This document shows, in pieces, positions 36,501 through 45,829 of a stretch of 64,000 nucleotides of DNA (the first letter of the stretch is position 1; every line of letters starts with the position of its first letter). A model generated the notes under the pieces. It saw only the letters and a list, made by a program, of their open reading frames with translations. It ran no database searches and was not told where the DNA came from. The translations under genes were made by a program, and so were the position numbers. Location of the stretch: positions 44,327 to 108,326 of the forward strand of contig JAIEPJ010000087.1 of the NCBI GenBank assembly GCA_019749835.1, read 5' to 3'. The DNA comes from Phreatobacter sp. (GTDB lineage Bacteria; Pseudomonadota; Alphaproteobacteria; Rhizobiales; Phreatobacteraceae).

Positions 36501-38621
36501 TTAGGCCGCCTGGACGTTGAGGCTCTCCAGGGTCTCGGCCAGCACCCCGATCCGGTTGCGGCTGGTCTCCAGCAAGGCGGAGATCTCGGAAGACGAGGAC
36601 GACGAGCGCGAGGCGAGCAGCTTGACCTCCTGGGCAACGACGGCGAAGCCCTTCCCGGTCTCGCCTGCACGCGCCGCCTCGATGGTCGCATTGAGCGCCA
36701 GCAGGTTGGTCTGTTTGGCAATCGTCTCGATGGCGCTGGTGATGGCGCCGATCTGGTCGGCAGAACTGAGGACTTCCGCCAGGGCCTGATTCGTCTGTTC
36801 CATGGCGCGCCGGCGGTTCGTGATGTCCACGGCACACATCAGGATGCGCTCCGGCCGGCCCTCGATGTCGTTGAGGACGGAGAAGATGGCCTCCAGCCAG
36901 ACGGCCTCGTTGCCAAGCCCGGGCCAGGCCAGTTCCCGCCGCACGGCCTCGCCATGCATCAGCCGGCTGCGATCGGCTTCCGCGAGCAGGTTCGAAAGGT
37001 CGACCGTCGGCCCGGACGTCACACCCCGGCCGTCGAGAAAGCGATTGGCCATGATCAGCCGTCCGTCGCCGATGGACCACTCGGCCAGGGCATTGTTCGC
37101 GCTGATCGAGTCGATCTGGGCGGTCTTGGCCAGCGCGGCCTGTTTGGTCGGGGTAATGTCGTTCTGGATCGACACATAGCGCTCGATCTGCCCGCCGGCG
37201 CCGAAGACCGGGTTGATCGCCAGCGAGTTCCAGAACGGCTGGCCGTCCCGGCTGTAATTGAGGATCTCGCAGTAGAAGGGCTCCCGGCGGCGCAGGTGCT
37301 CGGCGATGGCGGCGCGGGTTTCGGCGCTGGTGGCCGCCCCCTGCAGCAGGTCGCCGGGCTTGCGGCCCCTGACCTCCGCCGCCTTGTAGCCGGTTGTGCG
37401 TTCGAAGCCCGGATTGACATATTCGATCATTCCCGCGGCATCGGTGATGATAACCGAATTCGAGGTCTCGTTGGCCACGAGGGAGAGCAGGTGGAACTGC
37501 TCGCGCCGCTTCACATCCGCGGTGATGTCGGAGGCGAACTTGACGATCTTGATGGGCTTGCCATCCGGGCCGAGGACGGGGTTGTAAGTCGCCTGCAGCC
37601 AGATGCGGCTGCCGTCCTTGCCGCGTCGGCCGAACTCGCCCGACTTGAACTCGCCGCGGCCGAGCGCCGCCCAGAAGGCCGCATAGCTGGGGCTATTGCC
37701 CTCAGCCTCATCGACGAACAGCCGGTGATGGCGCCCGACGATCTCGTCGAGCCGATAGCCGACGCAAGCGAGGAATATCTCGTTGGCGGTCTGGATGGTG
37801 CCATCCGGTGCGAACTCGATCACCGCCTGGGAGCGGTCGATCGCGCGCAGTTTCCCGGCGGCATCGAGGCCCCGCATCTTGTCCGCGGTAATGTCGGAGG
37901 CGAACTTGACGATCTTGAGCGGCTTGCCGTCGGGACCGAAGACCGGATTGTAGGTCGCCTGCAGCCAGATCTCGCGGCCACCCTTCGCCAGGCGCCGGAA
38001 CTCGCCGGACTGGAATTCGCCGCGCCCCAGAGCCTGCCAGAAGGCGCGGTACTGGGCACTTTCGGCCATATCCGGCGGCACGAACATGCGGTGATGGCGT
38101 CCGATGAATGCCTCGGGGGCATAGCCCACGGCGGCGGCGAAATTGGCGTTCGCGGCGAGGATGGTGCCGTCGAGCGCGAACTCGATCACCGCCTGCGAAC
38201 GATCGAGTGCCGCCATCTTGCCGGCATCATCGGCGCGCGCCCGCTTCAGGTCGGTGATGTCGGTGGCGAATTTCACGATCCGGACGACGCGGCCCCGCCA
38301 GTTCTTGACCGGTGTGTAGGTGGCCTGGATCCAGACGTCGCGGCCATCGCGGGCGATGCGGCGGAACTCGGCCTGCTGAAAGCGGCCGGCAGCGAGGTCG
38401 GCCCAGAAGGTTCGGTAAGCGTCGGTATCCCGTTCGCTCACGTCAACGAAGATGGAATGGTGGCGACCCTGGATCTCGTCCAGCCTGTAGCCCATGACGG
38501 AAAGGAAATTGGCATTGGCCTTCAGGATCGTCCCGTCGGGCCGGAATTCGATGACGGCCTGGGACTGATCAACAGCACTGAGCAGCGCGAGGAAGGCCTT
38601 CGGCAGCATCCTATTCTCCAT
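36501..38621 (-). CDS. Multi-PAS cytosolic methyl-accepting chemotaxis protein with short MA domain
   Basis: Three near-duplicate PAS/PAC units ([70 protein letters not shown]), further PAS units, then [47 protein letters not shown]; no TM segment evident. Confidence 0.93.
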   Translation of the reverse strand: MENRMLPKAFLALLSAVDQSQAVIEFRPDGTILKANANFLSVMGYRLDEIQGRHHSIFVDVSERDTDAYRTFWADLAAGRFQQAEFRRIARDGRDVWIQATYTPVKNWRGRVVRIVKFATDITDLKRARADDAGKMAALDRSQAVIEFALDGTILAANANFAAAVGYAPEAFIGRHHRMFVPPDMAESAQYRAFWQALGRGEFQSGEFRRLAKGGREIWLQATYNPVFGPDGKPLKIVKFASDITADKMRGLDAAGKLRAIDRSQAVIEFAPDGTIQTANEIFLACVGYRLDEIVGRHHRLFVDEAEGNSPSYAAFWAALGRGEFKSGEFGRRGKDGSRIWLQATYNPVLGPDGKPIKIVKFASDITADVKRREQFHLLSLVANETSNSVIITDAAGMIEYVNPGFERTTGYKAAEVRGRKPGDLLQGAATSAETRAAIAEHLRRREPFYCEILNYSRDGQPFWNSLAINPVFGAGGQIERYVSIQNDITPTKQAALAKTAQIDSISANNALAEWSIGDGRLIMANRFLDGRGVTSGPTVDLSNLLAEADRSRLMHGEAVRRELAWPGLGNEAVWLEAIFSVLNDIEGRPERILMCAVDITNRRRAMEQTNQALAEVLSSADQIGAITSAIETIAKQTNLLALNATIEAARAGETGKGFAVVAQEVKLLASRSSSSSSEISALLETSRNRIGVLAETLESLNVQAA

Positions 38622-38987
38622 TTGCGAAGCGTAATTTGGTGCAGCGTTCTATCGCGCGAGTCGTTAAGCGGAATTTTCGGTTGCATGGGGCACGGTGTCG
38701 CAACCGTTCGCGCAGCCATTCCAGTCTCCCTCTGCGTCAGGCGGCGATCATCTTGCGGCAGGCCTGCGGTGTCACGCGGTGCGCCGACGCCCTCGTTGCG
38801 TGGGCCTGCGAACAGTCGCCGCACGGACGGCGTCCGTTTCACAAATATCCGGGCGATCGCCCCATGGGCGGCCATCCGGGCCTTCCGTGCCGTGAGGCCG
38901 ATCACCCGGGCCGGAACACGCGCTGAGGCCCGGCGTTCCCTCTCCGCGAGCGCCGCAATCGCTGTGGGGCCGACGGGAGGACGCAGG

Positions 38988-39383
38988 ATGGCGGCAGGAC
39001 AGAGCAGCGGAACCGGAGCGATGACTGAACTCGACGACGAGAAGGTCAGGAAGGACGAGATCCTGAGCAATCGCGACAAGGCGCAGCGGCGGCCCGGACA
39101 GAGCCTGGACGGCAAGGGCGTCCAGGTCGACGAATACAAGGACAACCCGGCCAATCGCCGTCCCCCACGCGACGGGGGGCCGGCCCGAGCCGAGCCGGCC
39201 GATGGGACGCCCGCCGGAAGCGCGTCCGGGGAGGGCCCGCCGGCCGAAGCCGGAACGCCGGAGCCCGTCGACCGGCCCGGCTTCGATCTCGGCGGAGCGA
39301 CCGGCGAGACCGTCGCGGGCCAGGGCCTCGGTCTCGGCGACGATGCCAGAAACGGTCGCAAGGACTGGCGTCTGCCCCGTTAA
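38988..39383 (+). CDS. Hypothetical hydrophilic, probably disordered protein
   Basis: Intergenic coding-like ORF MAAGQSSGTGAMTELDDEKVRKDEILSNRDKAQRRPGQSLDGKGVQVDEYKDNPANRRPP...; preceded by GGGAGGACGCAGG; followed by a terminator hairpin. Confidence 0.6.
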   Translation: MAAGQSSGTGAMTELDDEKVRKDEILSNRDKAQRRPGQSLDGKGVQVDEYKDNPANRRPPRDGGPARAEPADGTPAGSASGEGPPAEAGTPEPVDRPGFDLGGATGETVAGQGLGLGDDARNGRKDWRLPR

Positions 39384-39447
39384 CGTCGACGGGGGCAGGG
39401 ACGGGCGCAGGCCGCAGGCGTTCGGCCCCGCCCGCCCGGAAACGTCG

Positions 39448-39473
39448 GCGCCGGTCCCGCAGGGGACCGGCGC
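39448..39473. terminator. Terminator-like hairpin
   Basis: GCGCCGGTCCC-GCAG-GGGACCGGCGC, perfect 11-bp stem. Confidence 0.7.
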
Positions 39474-39552
39474 TTGCTGTCTGTGGTCGGCCAGGACGGC
39501 TCAGCCGCGTCTGGTGATGGCCGGGCTCCGCACCCGGCCCGGCCGTCCGCGC

Positions 39553-40539
39553 TCAATCGTCGAGGGAGAAGCCGGACGCCTTGACGATCGGCTCCCAGTT
39601 CCGCCTAGCCTGCTCAAGGTAGGCGGCATAGTCCGGCGGGGTCATGCTCAAGGGCTCCTGTCCGACGGCGCGCAGCGTGTCGCGCGTCGCCGGCACCTTC
39701 ACCGCCTCGCCGATCAGGCCGGCAATCTGAGCGGCGAGGGCGGGCGCGGTGCCCCGCGGCAAGAAGCAGCCGAACGTGTCACGGGCGACCACTTTGGCGT
39801 GCCCCTGTTCGCCGAAGGTTGCGACATTCGGCAGGAAGGCCGAGCGTTCCCGGTCAGCGACGGCGATGACGCGCAGGACGCCCCCGGCCACGTGGGGCAG
39901 GTAATCGCCGATGGGCGTGATGGTCGAGGCGATATGGCCGCCGATCAGGTCCTGGATGGCGGGGGTCGAGCCGCGATAGGGCACGTGGCGGAGCTGCAGG
40001 CCGGCCGAGGCGATCAGCAGTTCGCCCATGAAATGGGGCGACGAGCCGGCGGCGGGCGAGCCGAAGGCGGCCTTGTCGGGATTGGCCCTGGCCCAGGCGA
40101 TGAAGGAGGCGACGTCCCTGACCTCGGCCGGGACCATCGGGCCGACCGCCATGGCAAAGGTGACATAGGTGGCCGGCGTGACGGGGGTGATATCGGTCGC
40201 CGGATTGTAGGCCAGGCGCCGGTAGACACTCGGATAGATGGTGAACATGGCGTCGGGGCTCACCAGCATGGTGCGGCCGTCGGGCTGGGCCTCGATCACC
40301 GCCTGAATGGCGATCCTGGCGGAGGCGCCGGGCCGGTTCTCGACGACGAAGCTCTCGGCGACCGTGCCACGCAGGCTTTCGGCGAGGCGCCGCGCCAGCG
40401 TGTCGGTCGGCCCGCCCGCCGGGAAGCCGACGACAAGACGGCCGACCCCGCGAATGAGCTGAGCGGGGGCGGGCAGGGTGGATGCGGTCAGGGCTGCGGC
40501 TGAGAGGCCGAGCATGCGGCGGCGGTTCATGGTCTTCAT
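39553..40539 (-). CDS. Tripartite tricarboxylate transporter (Bug/TctC) substrate-binding protein
   Basis: LVVGFPAGGPTDTLARRLAESLRGTVAESFVVENRPGASARIAIQAV...; Bug family. Confidence 0.92.
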   Translation of the reverse strand: MKTMNRRRMLGLSAAALTASTLPAPAQLIRGVGRLVVGFPAGGPTDTLARRLAESLRGTVAESFVVENRPGASARIAIQAVIEAQPDGRTMLVSPDAMFTIYPSVYRRLAYNPATDITPVTPATYVTFAMAVGPMVPAEVRDVASFIAWARANPDKAAFGSPAAGSSPHFMGELLIASAGLQLRHVPYRGSTPAIQDLIGGHIASTITPIGDYLPHVAGGVLRVIAVADRERSAFLPNVATFGEQGHAKVVARDTFGCFLPRGTAPALAAQIAGLIGEAVKVPATRDTLRAVGQEPLSMTPPDYAAYLEQARRNWEPIVKASGFSLDD

Positions 40540-40631
40540 GGGTTTCCTCCCTCTGGTGAAGCGGTCGCCGGTTCTTGGAGGTCCGGTCGCCGCGATATGG
40601 TCTGCACGGCCTTCTCGTGCGGGGTCGGCGG

Positions 40632-41498
40632 TCAGCCTCCGAGCCCCAGCACCTTCATGGCGTTTTTCTTCATGATCAGGTCATGCACCTCCGGCTTGAA
40701 GCCAACCTCGGTGAACTGGGTGAGCCAGCGTTCCGGCGCGATCAGCGGGAAATCCGACCCGAACAGCATCTTCGTCCGCAACTGCGCATTGGCATATTGA
40801 ACGATCTGCGGCGGGAAATACTTCGGCATCCACCCCGACAGGTCGATGTAGACATTGGGTTTGTGCAGAGCCATGGAGAGCGCTTCGTCGGTCCAGGGCC
40901 ACGACGGATGAGCGAGGATAATCGTCATGTCCGGGAAGTCGACTGCGACATCATCGACATGGATGGGCTGCGAATACTTGAGACGCATGCCGCCTCCGCC
41001 GCGCATGCCGGTGCCGATGCCGGAATGACCGGTGTGGAAGATCGCCGGCATCTTGTAGTGGGCGATCACTTCATAGAGCTGATAGGCCATCCGGTCGTTG
41101 GGGTAGAAGCCCTGGCAGGTCGGGTGGAACTTGAAGCCCTTGACGATGCCGCCCTTGATCAGGGCCTCCGCCTCGCGCGCCCCGAGCCGGCCCTTATGCG
41201 GGTCGATCGAGGCGAAGGCGATCATGATGTCGGCATTGTCGCGGGCGGCGTCGGCGATCTCGTCATTGGGAATGCGCCGGTTGCCGATCTGCGTCTCGGT
41301 GTCGACGGTGAACATCACCAGGCCGATCCGCTGCGCGCGGTAATGCGCAATGGTCTCGGCAATGGTCGGCCGTTTGCCGACCTTGAAATACTTGCCCGCC
41401 GCCTCCTCATAGGGGGCCCAATAGGGGTCGGGCTCCTGCCGACATGAGACCTCGGCATGCGTGTGGATGTCGATGGCGACGAGATCGTCGACCTTCAT
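40632..41498 (-). CDS. Amidohydrolase-2 family TIM-barrel hydrolase/decarboxylase
   Basis: DIHTHAEVSC ... GFKFHPTCQGFYPNDRMAYQLYEVIAHYKMPAIFHTGHSGIGTG ... ILAHPSWPWTDEAL ... MLFGSDFPLIAPERWL. Confidence 0.9.
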   Translation of the reverse strand: MKVDDLVAIDIHTHAEVSCRQEPDPYWAPYEEAAGKYFKVGKRPTIAETIAHYRAQRIGLVMFTVDTETQIGNRRIPNDEIADAARDNADIMIAFASIDPHKGRLGAREAEALIKGGIVKGFKFHPTCQGFYPNDRMAYQLYEVIAHYKMPAIFHTGHSGIGTGMRGGGGMRLKYSQPIHVDDVAVDFPDMTIILAHPSWPWTDEALSMALHKPNVYIDLSGWMPKYFPPQIVQYANAQLRTKMLFGSDFPLIAPERWLTQFTEVGFKPEVHDLIMKKNAMKVLGLGG

Positions 41499-43378
41499 GG
41501 GGCAGCTCCTGCACGGGAGTTAAAGGCGATGACATGGGGCAGCGGCCGCTCGGCATGGAGGGCGGCGACAAGATCGGCACGGCGGGTGAGCACGGCACGC
41601 TGATTGATCGAGCCCTTGTCGGTGAGCTCGCCATCCTCCAGCGATGGCGGCACAGCGAGGATCATCGCCCGTGCCACGCGGTTTGACGAGCCGGTGGCCG
41701 CCGCGGCCAGACTGGCCAGACGCCGCGTGATCTCAGCAACCAGCCCTGCATGGGCATAGAGGCCGGGATCGCCGGGCGGCAGACCGGTGAAGGCCGCGCA
41801 GGCCTCGCGGTCCGGTACGAGAAGCACCCCGATTTCATCGCGGTCGTGCCCCGTGATGACCGTGTCGCGGATCAGCGGGTCGAGGCTCGAGGAGATCAGA
41901 TGCCGTAGCGGTCCGACGCTGACCCAGGTGCCGGTGCCCAGCTTGAAATCCTCCGACAGGCGGCCGTCGAACAGGAAGCCCTGGGCCGGATCAGCGGGAT
42001 CGGCAAAGGCCACGGCATCGCCGAACTTGTAGAATCCTTCCTCGTCGAAGACCTTTTCCGTCAGGTCCGGCCGGCGCCAATAGCCGGGCGTCACCGTCTC
42101 GGCCTTCACCCGCGCCTCCAGCTTGGTGTCGACCGGCACGAGTTTCATCGTCACGCCGGCCATCGGAAGGCCGATCGCTCCGGCCTGACCGGTGGTGCGC
42201 AGGTTCATCAGGGCCGAGGGGGCGGTTTCGGTGGCCCCGAGGCCGGTGACGAAGGGGATATCGCGACCGGCGACTTCCCGGGCCAGGTCGCGATAGCCGT
42301 CCCAGACCGGCTGGGCGAGGCCGGCGCCGGCATAGAACAGCATGTCGAGACGGCTGAAGAAGTGACGGGCGAAGGCGGTGTCCGCCTGCAGGTGCGGCAG
42401 CAGCGCCTCGTAGCCCTTCGGCACGTTGAAATAGGCGGTCGGCGCGATCTCGCGCAGATTGCGGACTGTTGGCAGGATACCCGCTGCTACCGGCTTGCCC
42501 TCATCGATGTAGAGCGTGCCGCCATGGGTCAAGACCATACCGAAATTGTGGTTCGAGCCGAAGGTGTGGTTCCACGGCAGCCAGTCGACGAAGACAGGCG
42601 GCGTCGCCGTGAGAAAGGGAAAGCACTGCTCCAGCATGGCCTGGTTGGCCATCAGCATGCGCTGGGTATTGATCACCGCCTTGGGCTCGCCGGTCGAACC
42701 GGAGGTCAGAAGGAACTTGGCGATGGTGTCGGGACCGATCCCCGCGAAGGCCGCGTCCACCCGGGCATCGTCCGCCGCGCCCTCAAGCGCCGTCAACGGC
42801 AGGGCGCCTGCCGTCTCCGCCCGTTGCGCGGCGACGAGCACCCGGCCCTGTCCCGCGACGGCGGCCAGCGCCGCCCGGAACGGGTGGGCATCGGCAACGA
42901 AGATCAGGCCCGGGGTGAGGAGGTCGAGACAATAGGCGAGCTTGCCGAAGTCACGCGCCACGAGGCTGTAGGGCGGCGAGATCGGCGCATAGGGCGCGCC
43001 GACCATCATGGCGGCGAGGGCGACCAGAGCATGGTCGATGCCGTTGCCCGACAGGATGGCGACTGGCCGCTCGGCCGAGAGGTCGTGGCGCAGGAGGCCC
43101 GCGGCAAGGCGCCGGACCTGCCGCAGGGTCTCGGCATAGGTCAGGCTGCGCCAGGCGCCGTCGGCATTTCGTTCGGCGAGGAAGGGACGGTCGGGAGCTG
43201 CAGCCGCCCAGTGGACGAGACGGTCCGGCAGGGCGCGCGGATAGGCACCGATCGTCTGGCTCACCGAGACGAGGCGGACGCCGTCGGCCCGCTCCTCGAT
43301 GACGGGCTCGAGGCGGCCGAGCCGGTGCCAGCCGTCACCTTCGGCATCAATCGTCTGACGGGGGGCGACAAGCGACAT
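41495..43378 (-). CDS. Feruloyl-CoA synthetase-like acyl-CoA ligase
   Basis: FLLTSGSTGEPKAVINTQRMLMANQAMLEQCFPFL...PVFVDWLPWNHTFGSNHNFGMVLTHGGTLYIDEGKP...GLGATETAPSAL; Fcs-family AMP-forming ligase. Confidence 0.88.
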   Translation of the reverse strand: MSLVAPRQTIDAEGDGWHRLGRLEPVIEERADGVRLVSVSQTIGAYPRALPDRLVHWAAAAPDRPFLAERNADGAWRSLTYAETLRQVRRLAAGLLRHDLSAERPVAILSGNGIDHALVALAAMMVGAPYAPISPPYSLVARDFGKLAYCLDLLTPGLIFVADAHPFRAALAAVAGQGRVLVAAQRAETAGALPLTALEGAADDARVDAAFAGIGPDTIAKFLLTSGSTGEPKAVINTQRMLMANQAMLEQCFPFLTATPPVFVDWLPWNHTFGSNHNFGMVLTHGGTLYIDEGKPVAAGILPTVRNLREIAPTAYFNVPKGYEALLPHLQADTAFARHFFSRLDMLFYAGAGLAQPVWDGYRDLAREVAGRDIPFVTGLGATETAPSALMNLRTTGQAGAIGLPMAGVTMKLVPVDTKLEARVKAETVTPGYWRRPDLTEKVFDEEGFYKFGDAVAFADPADPAQGFLFDGRLSEDFKLGTGTWVSVGPLRHLISSSLDPLIRDTVITGHDRDEIGVLLVPDREACAAFTGLPPGDPGLYAHAGLVAEITRRLASLAAAATGSSNRVARAMILAVPPSLEDGELTDKGSINQRAVLTRRADLVAALHAERPLPHVIAFNSRAGAAP

Positions 43379-43469
43379 CGAAGCCTCCGGGGGTGCCGCC
43401 TGTGGCTGGCGAGGCGTTGGGGGACATGCGGTATGCACTGTGCCGGAGCCTGCGGTCCGGCGGTGCCGG

Positions 43470-44276
43470 TCAGGCGGGCCGGGAGACCTTGGCCGCCCGC
43501 TTGGCGAGGAAATCGCGGACGCGGGCCTTGGCCTCGGGCATGGTCTGGGCGGCCGAAGCCATCAGCGCCTCCGTCAGGTAGCCAATATGGGGGTCGGCCT
43601 CGGCGATGCGCGGCAGGGCGTGGATCACCGCAAAACGTGTCATGTCGGCAATTCCGGCCGCCTTGCGGGCGAGGTCCATGGCGAGCGCCAGTCCGGCGCC
43701 GTCGGCGACGCGATACTGGCAGGCGCCGGCCGCCTTGGCCTCATCCGCCGAGAGCGTGCGTCCGGTCAGCATCATGTCCTGGACCAGCGGCGTTCCGATC
43801 AGCCGTGGAATACGGACCGAGCCGCCCCCGCCGAGGAAGATGCCACGCTGGCCTTCGGGCAGCGCGAAGAAGGCGGATTGCTCGGCGATGCGGATATGGG
43901 TTGCGGCCGCCAGTTCGAATCCGCCGCCGACCACGGCGCCGTGCAGCACCGAGATGACGGGGACGCGGCCGAACTGGATGTCCTGGAAGGCGCGATGCCA
44001 GCCGAGTGAATGATGGATGGCGGCGGCGAGGTCCGGCTCGCCGTCCACCTCGCCGAGATCGAGGCCAGCGCAGAAATGGTCGCCCTCGCCATGGAGGACA
44101 ACCGCGCGGACTGCCGCGGGCAGGCCGGACACGGCGCGGGAGAGGCCCGCCACCATGTCCTCGCTCAGGGCATTGCGCTTGGCAGGGCGCGCCAGCCGGA
44201 TGACGGCGACCGCCCCCTCGATGTGGAGGTTCAGACCCGGGTAGGGTGAAAGGTCAGACACGGACGTCGCTCCCAC
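43470..44276 (-). CDS. Enoyl-CoA hydratase/crotonase family protein
   Basis: VAVIRLARPAKRNALSEDMV...FCAGLDLGEV...VPVISVLHGAVVGGGFELAAATHIRIAEQSAFFALPEGQRGIFLGGGGSVRIPRLIG. Confidence 0.93.
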   Translation of the reverse strand: MGATSVSDLSPYPGLNLHIEGAVAVIRLARPAKRNALSEDMVAGLSRAVSGLPAAVRAVVLHGEGDHFCAGLDLGEVDGEPDLAAAIHHSLGWHRAFQDIQFGRVPVISVLHGAVVGGGFELAAATHIRIAEQSAFFALPEGQRGIFLGGGGSVRIPRLIGTPLVQDMMLTGRTLSADEAKAAGACQYRVADGAGLALAMDLARKAAGIADMTRFAVIHALPRIAEADPHIGYLTEALMASAAQTMPEAKARVRDFLAKRAAKVSRPA

Positions 44277-44289
44277 GGAACCATTATTG

Positions 44290-44304
44290 GTTATTTGATA
44301 TAAC
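44290..44304. promoter_or_regulatory. MarR-type operator candidate GTTATTTGATATAAC
   Basis: 15-bp near-palindrome (GTTAT/ATAAC arms) in an AT-rich island in the divergent ech/marR region. Confidence 0.5.
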
Positions 44305-44389
44305 TATTTTCCAGCGCGGCGCTTGTGTCAATGGGGGAAGTGCCTATACCGCTCCCTGTCGCGCTGCGACCGGGTTTCACGAGGTGGTG

Positions 44390-44830
44390 ATGGCGCTGGA
44401 TCTGGGGCCTCTCGACGGACATGTCGGCTATCTCCTGCGCCGGGCGCAGCTTGCCGTCTTTGCCGATATCGGTGCGGGGCTCGCCGCACATGCCATGTCG
44501 CCGGCGGACTATGCGGTGCTCACCGTCATCGACAGCAATCCCGGCGCGGGCCCCTCCCAGGTCGCCGAGACGCTGGGCATCCAGAAGACCAATTTCGTGC
44601 CCCTGATTCGCCGGATGGAGGCGCGGGGCCTGGTGCTGCGGACGCCATCCGCGCGCGACAGGCGGTCCGTGGATCTGACACTGACCGAGGACGGAAAGAC
44701 CTTCCTTGCCACCCTGCACGCCATGGCACAGGCCCATGTCGATCGCGTCCGCGACCATCTCGGCCCGGCCGAATACGAAGCACTGCTCGCGCCGCTGCAA
44801 CGGCTTGCGAGGCTCACGCGCCCGGCGTGA
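44390..44830 (+). CDS. MarR family transcriptional regulator
   Basis: MALDLGPLDGHVGYLLRRAQLAVFADIGAGLAAHAMSPADYAVLTVIDSNPGAGPSQVAETLGIQKTNFVPLIRRMEARGLVLRTPSARDRRSVDLTLTEDG. Start moved inside ORF 44246..44830. Confidence 0.93.
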   Translation: MALDLGPLDGHVGYLLRRAQLAVFADIGAGLAAHAMSPADYAVLTVIDSNPGAGPSQVAETLGIQKTNFVPLIRRMEARGLVLRTPSARDRRSVDLTLTEDGKTFLATLHAMAQAHVDRVRDHLGPAEYEALLAPLQRLARLTRPA

Positions 44831-44882
44831 GCGCGCAGCGGGCGACAGGCGTCGTCCGCTGGATGCAAGAGCTGGCGTCCGG

Positions 44883-45752
44883 CTATTCGGCGGCCGCGTG
44901 GAGCTTCGTTCCGGCCAGCTCACGGAAATCCGGCATCGGCGCCAGCCAGCGCCTGGTCAGCGCTTCGGCCCGGGTCGACCAGGCGAAGTCGTCGCGGCCA
45001 TGGACGCGCCAGAGCACCTGATCCGAAAGCTCGAGCAAGGCGAAGGCGCCCGCCGGCTCGCCCGCCGTCGCGAAGGTTTCGGTCAGCGACTGCAGCGTCA
45101 GATGGGCAATGCCGTCCACCATGGTCAGCGTATTCCAGTGGACGTGGCCGGAGATCCAGACGACCGGCACCTTTGCAAGGCGCAGCGCCGCCCGGACCCG
45201 TTCGGCCGTCGGATAGGTCGAGAAGCGCGCATTGTTCTCGAACCAGCGGTTGCCGACCTGCGAATGGCCTGAGACCGGCACGTGGCTGACGATGGCGAGC
45301 GGACGGTCGGCGGCGCCGATCGTCGCGGCGAGCCACGCGAGATCGGCGTCCTGCAGCGCAAAGCCGCCCGGCCGGTGCAGCCTGGCGTCGGCGCGCCAGA
45401 CGACGATCCGCCAGTCACCGATGTCGATGGTCTCATGGCCGGCGGTCCGGCCGAGGATGGCGTCGTTGTCGGCAACCTCCAGATGGTCGCGGTCGTGGTT
45501 GCCGTCGAGATGGAAACGCGGATGGGCGATGGGGGCAAAGGCCTCGGCCACTTCCCGCTCCAGCACGAGATCGCTCTCCCGCGCCTCGTCGGAGATGCGG
45601 TCGCCGAGATCGAGGACGATGTCGGGATCAGCCTCGGCGACGAAGCGGCGGAACTCCTCCATCAGGCCGAGCGCGGCCGGCCCGGCCTTCGAAAACGACG
45701 GCTTGCCATGGTGGATGTCGGTGACGATGCACAGGCGTGCGGCGCGGGTCAT
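44883..45752 (-). CDS. Calcineurin-like metallophosphoesterase
   Basis: LCIVTDIHHGK...DIVLDLGDRISDEARESD...FHLDGNHDRDHL...ISGHVHWNTL; full metallophosphoesterase motif set. Confidence 0.93.
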   Translation of the reverse strand: MTRAARLCIVTDIHHGKPSFSKAGPAALGLMEEFRRFVAEADPDIVLDLGDRISDEARESDLVLEREVAEAFAPIAHPRFHLDGNHDRDHLEVADNDAILGRTAGHETIDIGDWRIVVWRADARLHRPGGFALQDADLAWLAATIGAADRPLAIVSHVPVSGHSQVGNRWFENNARFSTYPTAERVRAALRLAKVPVVWISGHVHWNTLTMVDGIAHLTLQSLTETFATAGEPAGAFALLELSDQVLWRVHGRDDFAWSTRAEALTRRWLAPMPDFRELAGTKLHAAAE

Positions 45753-45786
45753 GGGCGGTTCTCGACGGGCAGGGGAAGGAGCAAGG

Positions 45787-45805
45787 CCCGCCCCGCCGGG
45801 GCGGG
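45787..45805 (-). terminator. GC-rich hairpin downstream of the family-1 binding-protein gene
   Basis: CCCGCCCC-GCC-GGGGCGGG, 8-bp stem between 45752 and 45830. Confidence 0.5.
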
Positions 45806-45829
45806 ACGGGCCGACGGCGTGGATGGGGA

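Noticed and set aside
36954-39383. 809-aa plus-strand ORF
   Set aside because: Mostly antisense to the well-supported multi-PAS chemoreceptor and lacking any recognisable domain; high-GC codon bias keeps opposite frames open. Only its 3' end (38988-39383) is accepted as a separate small gene.
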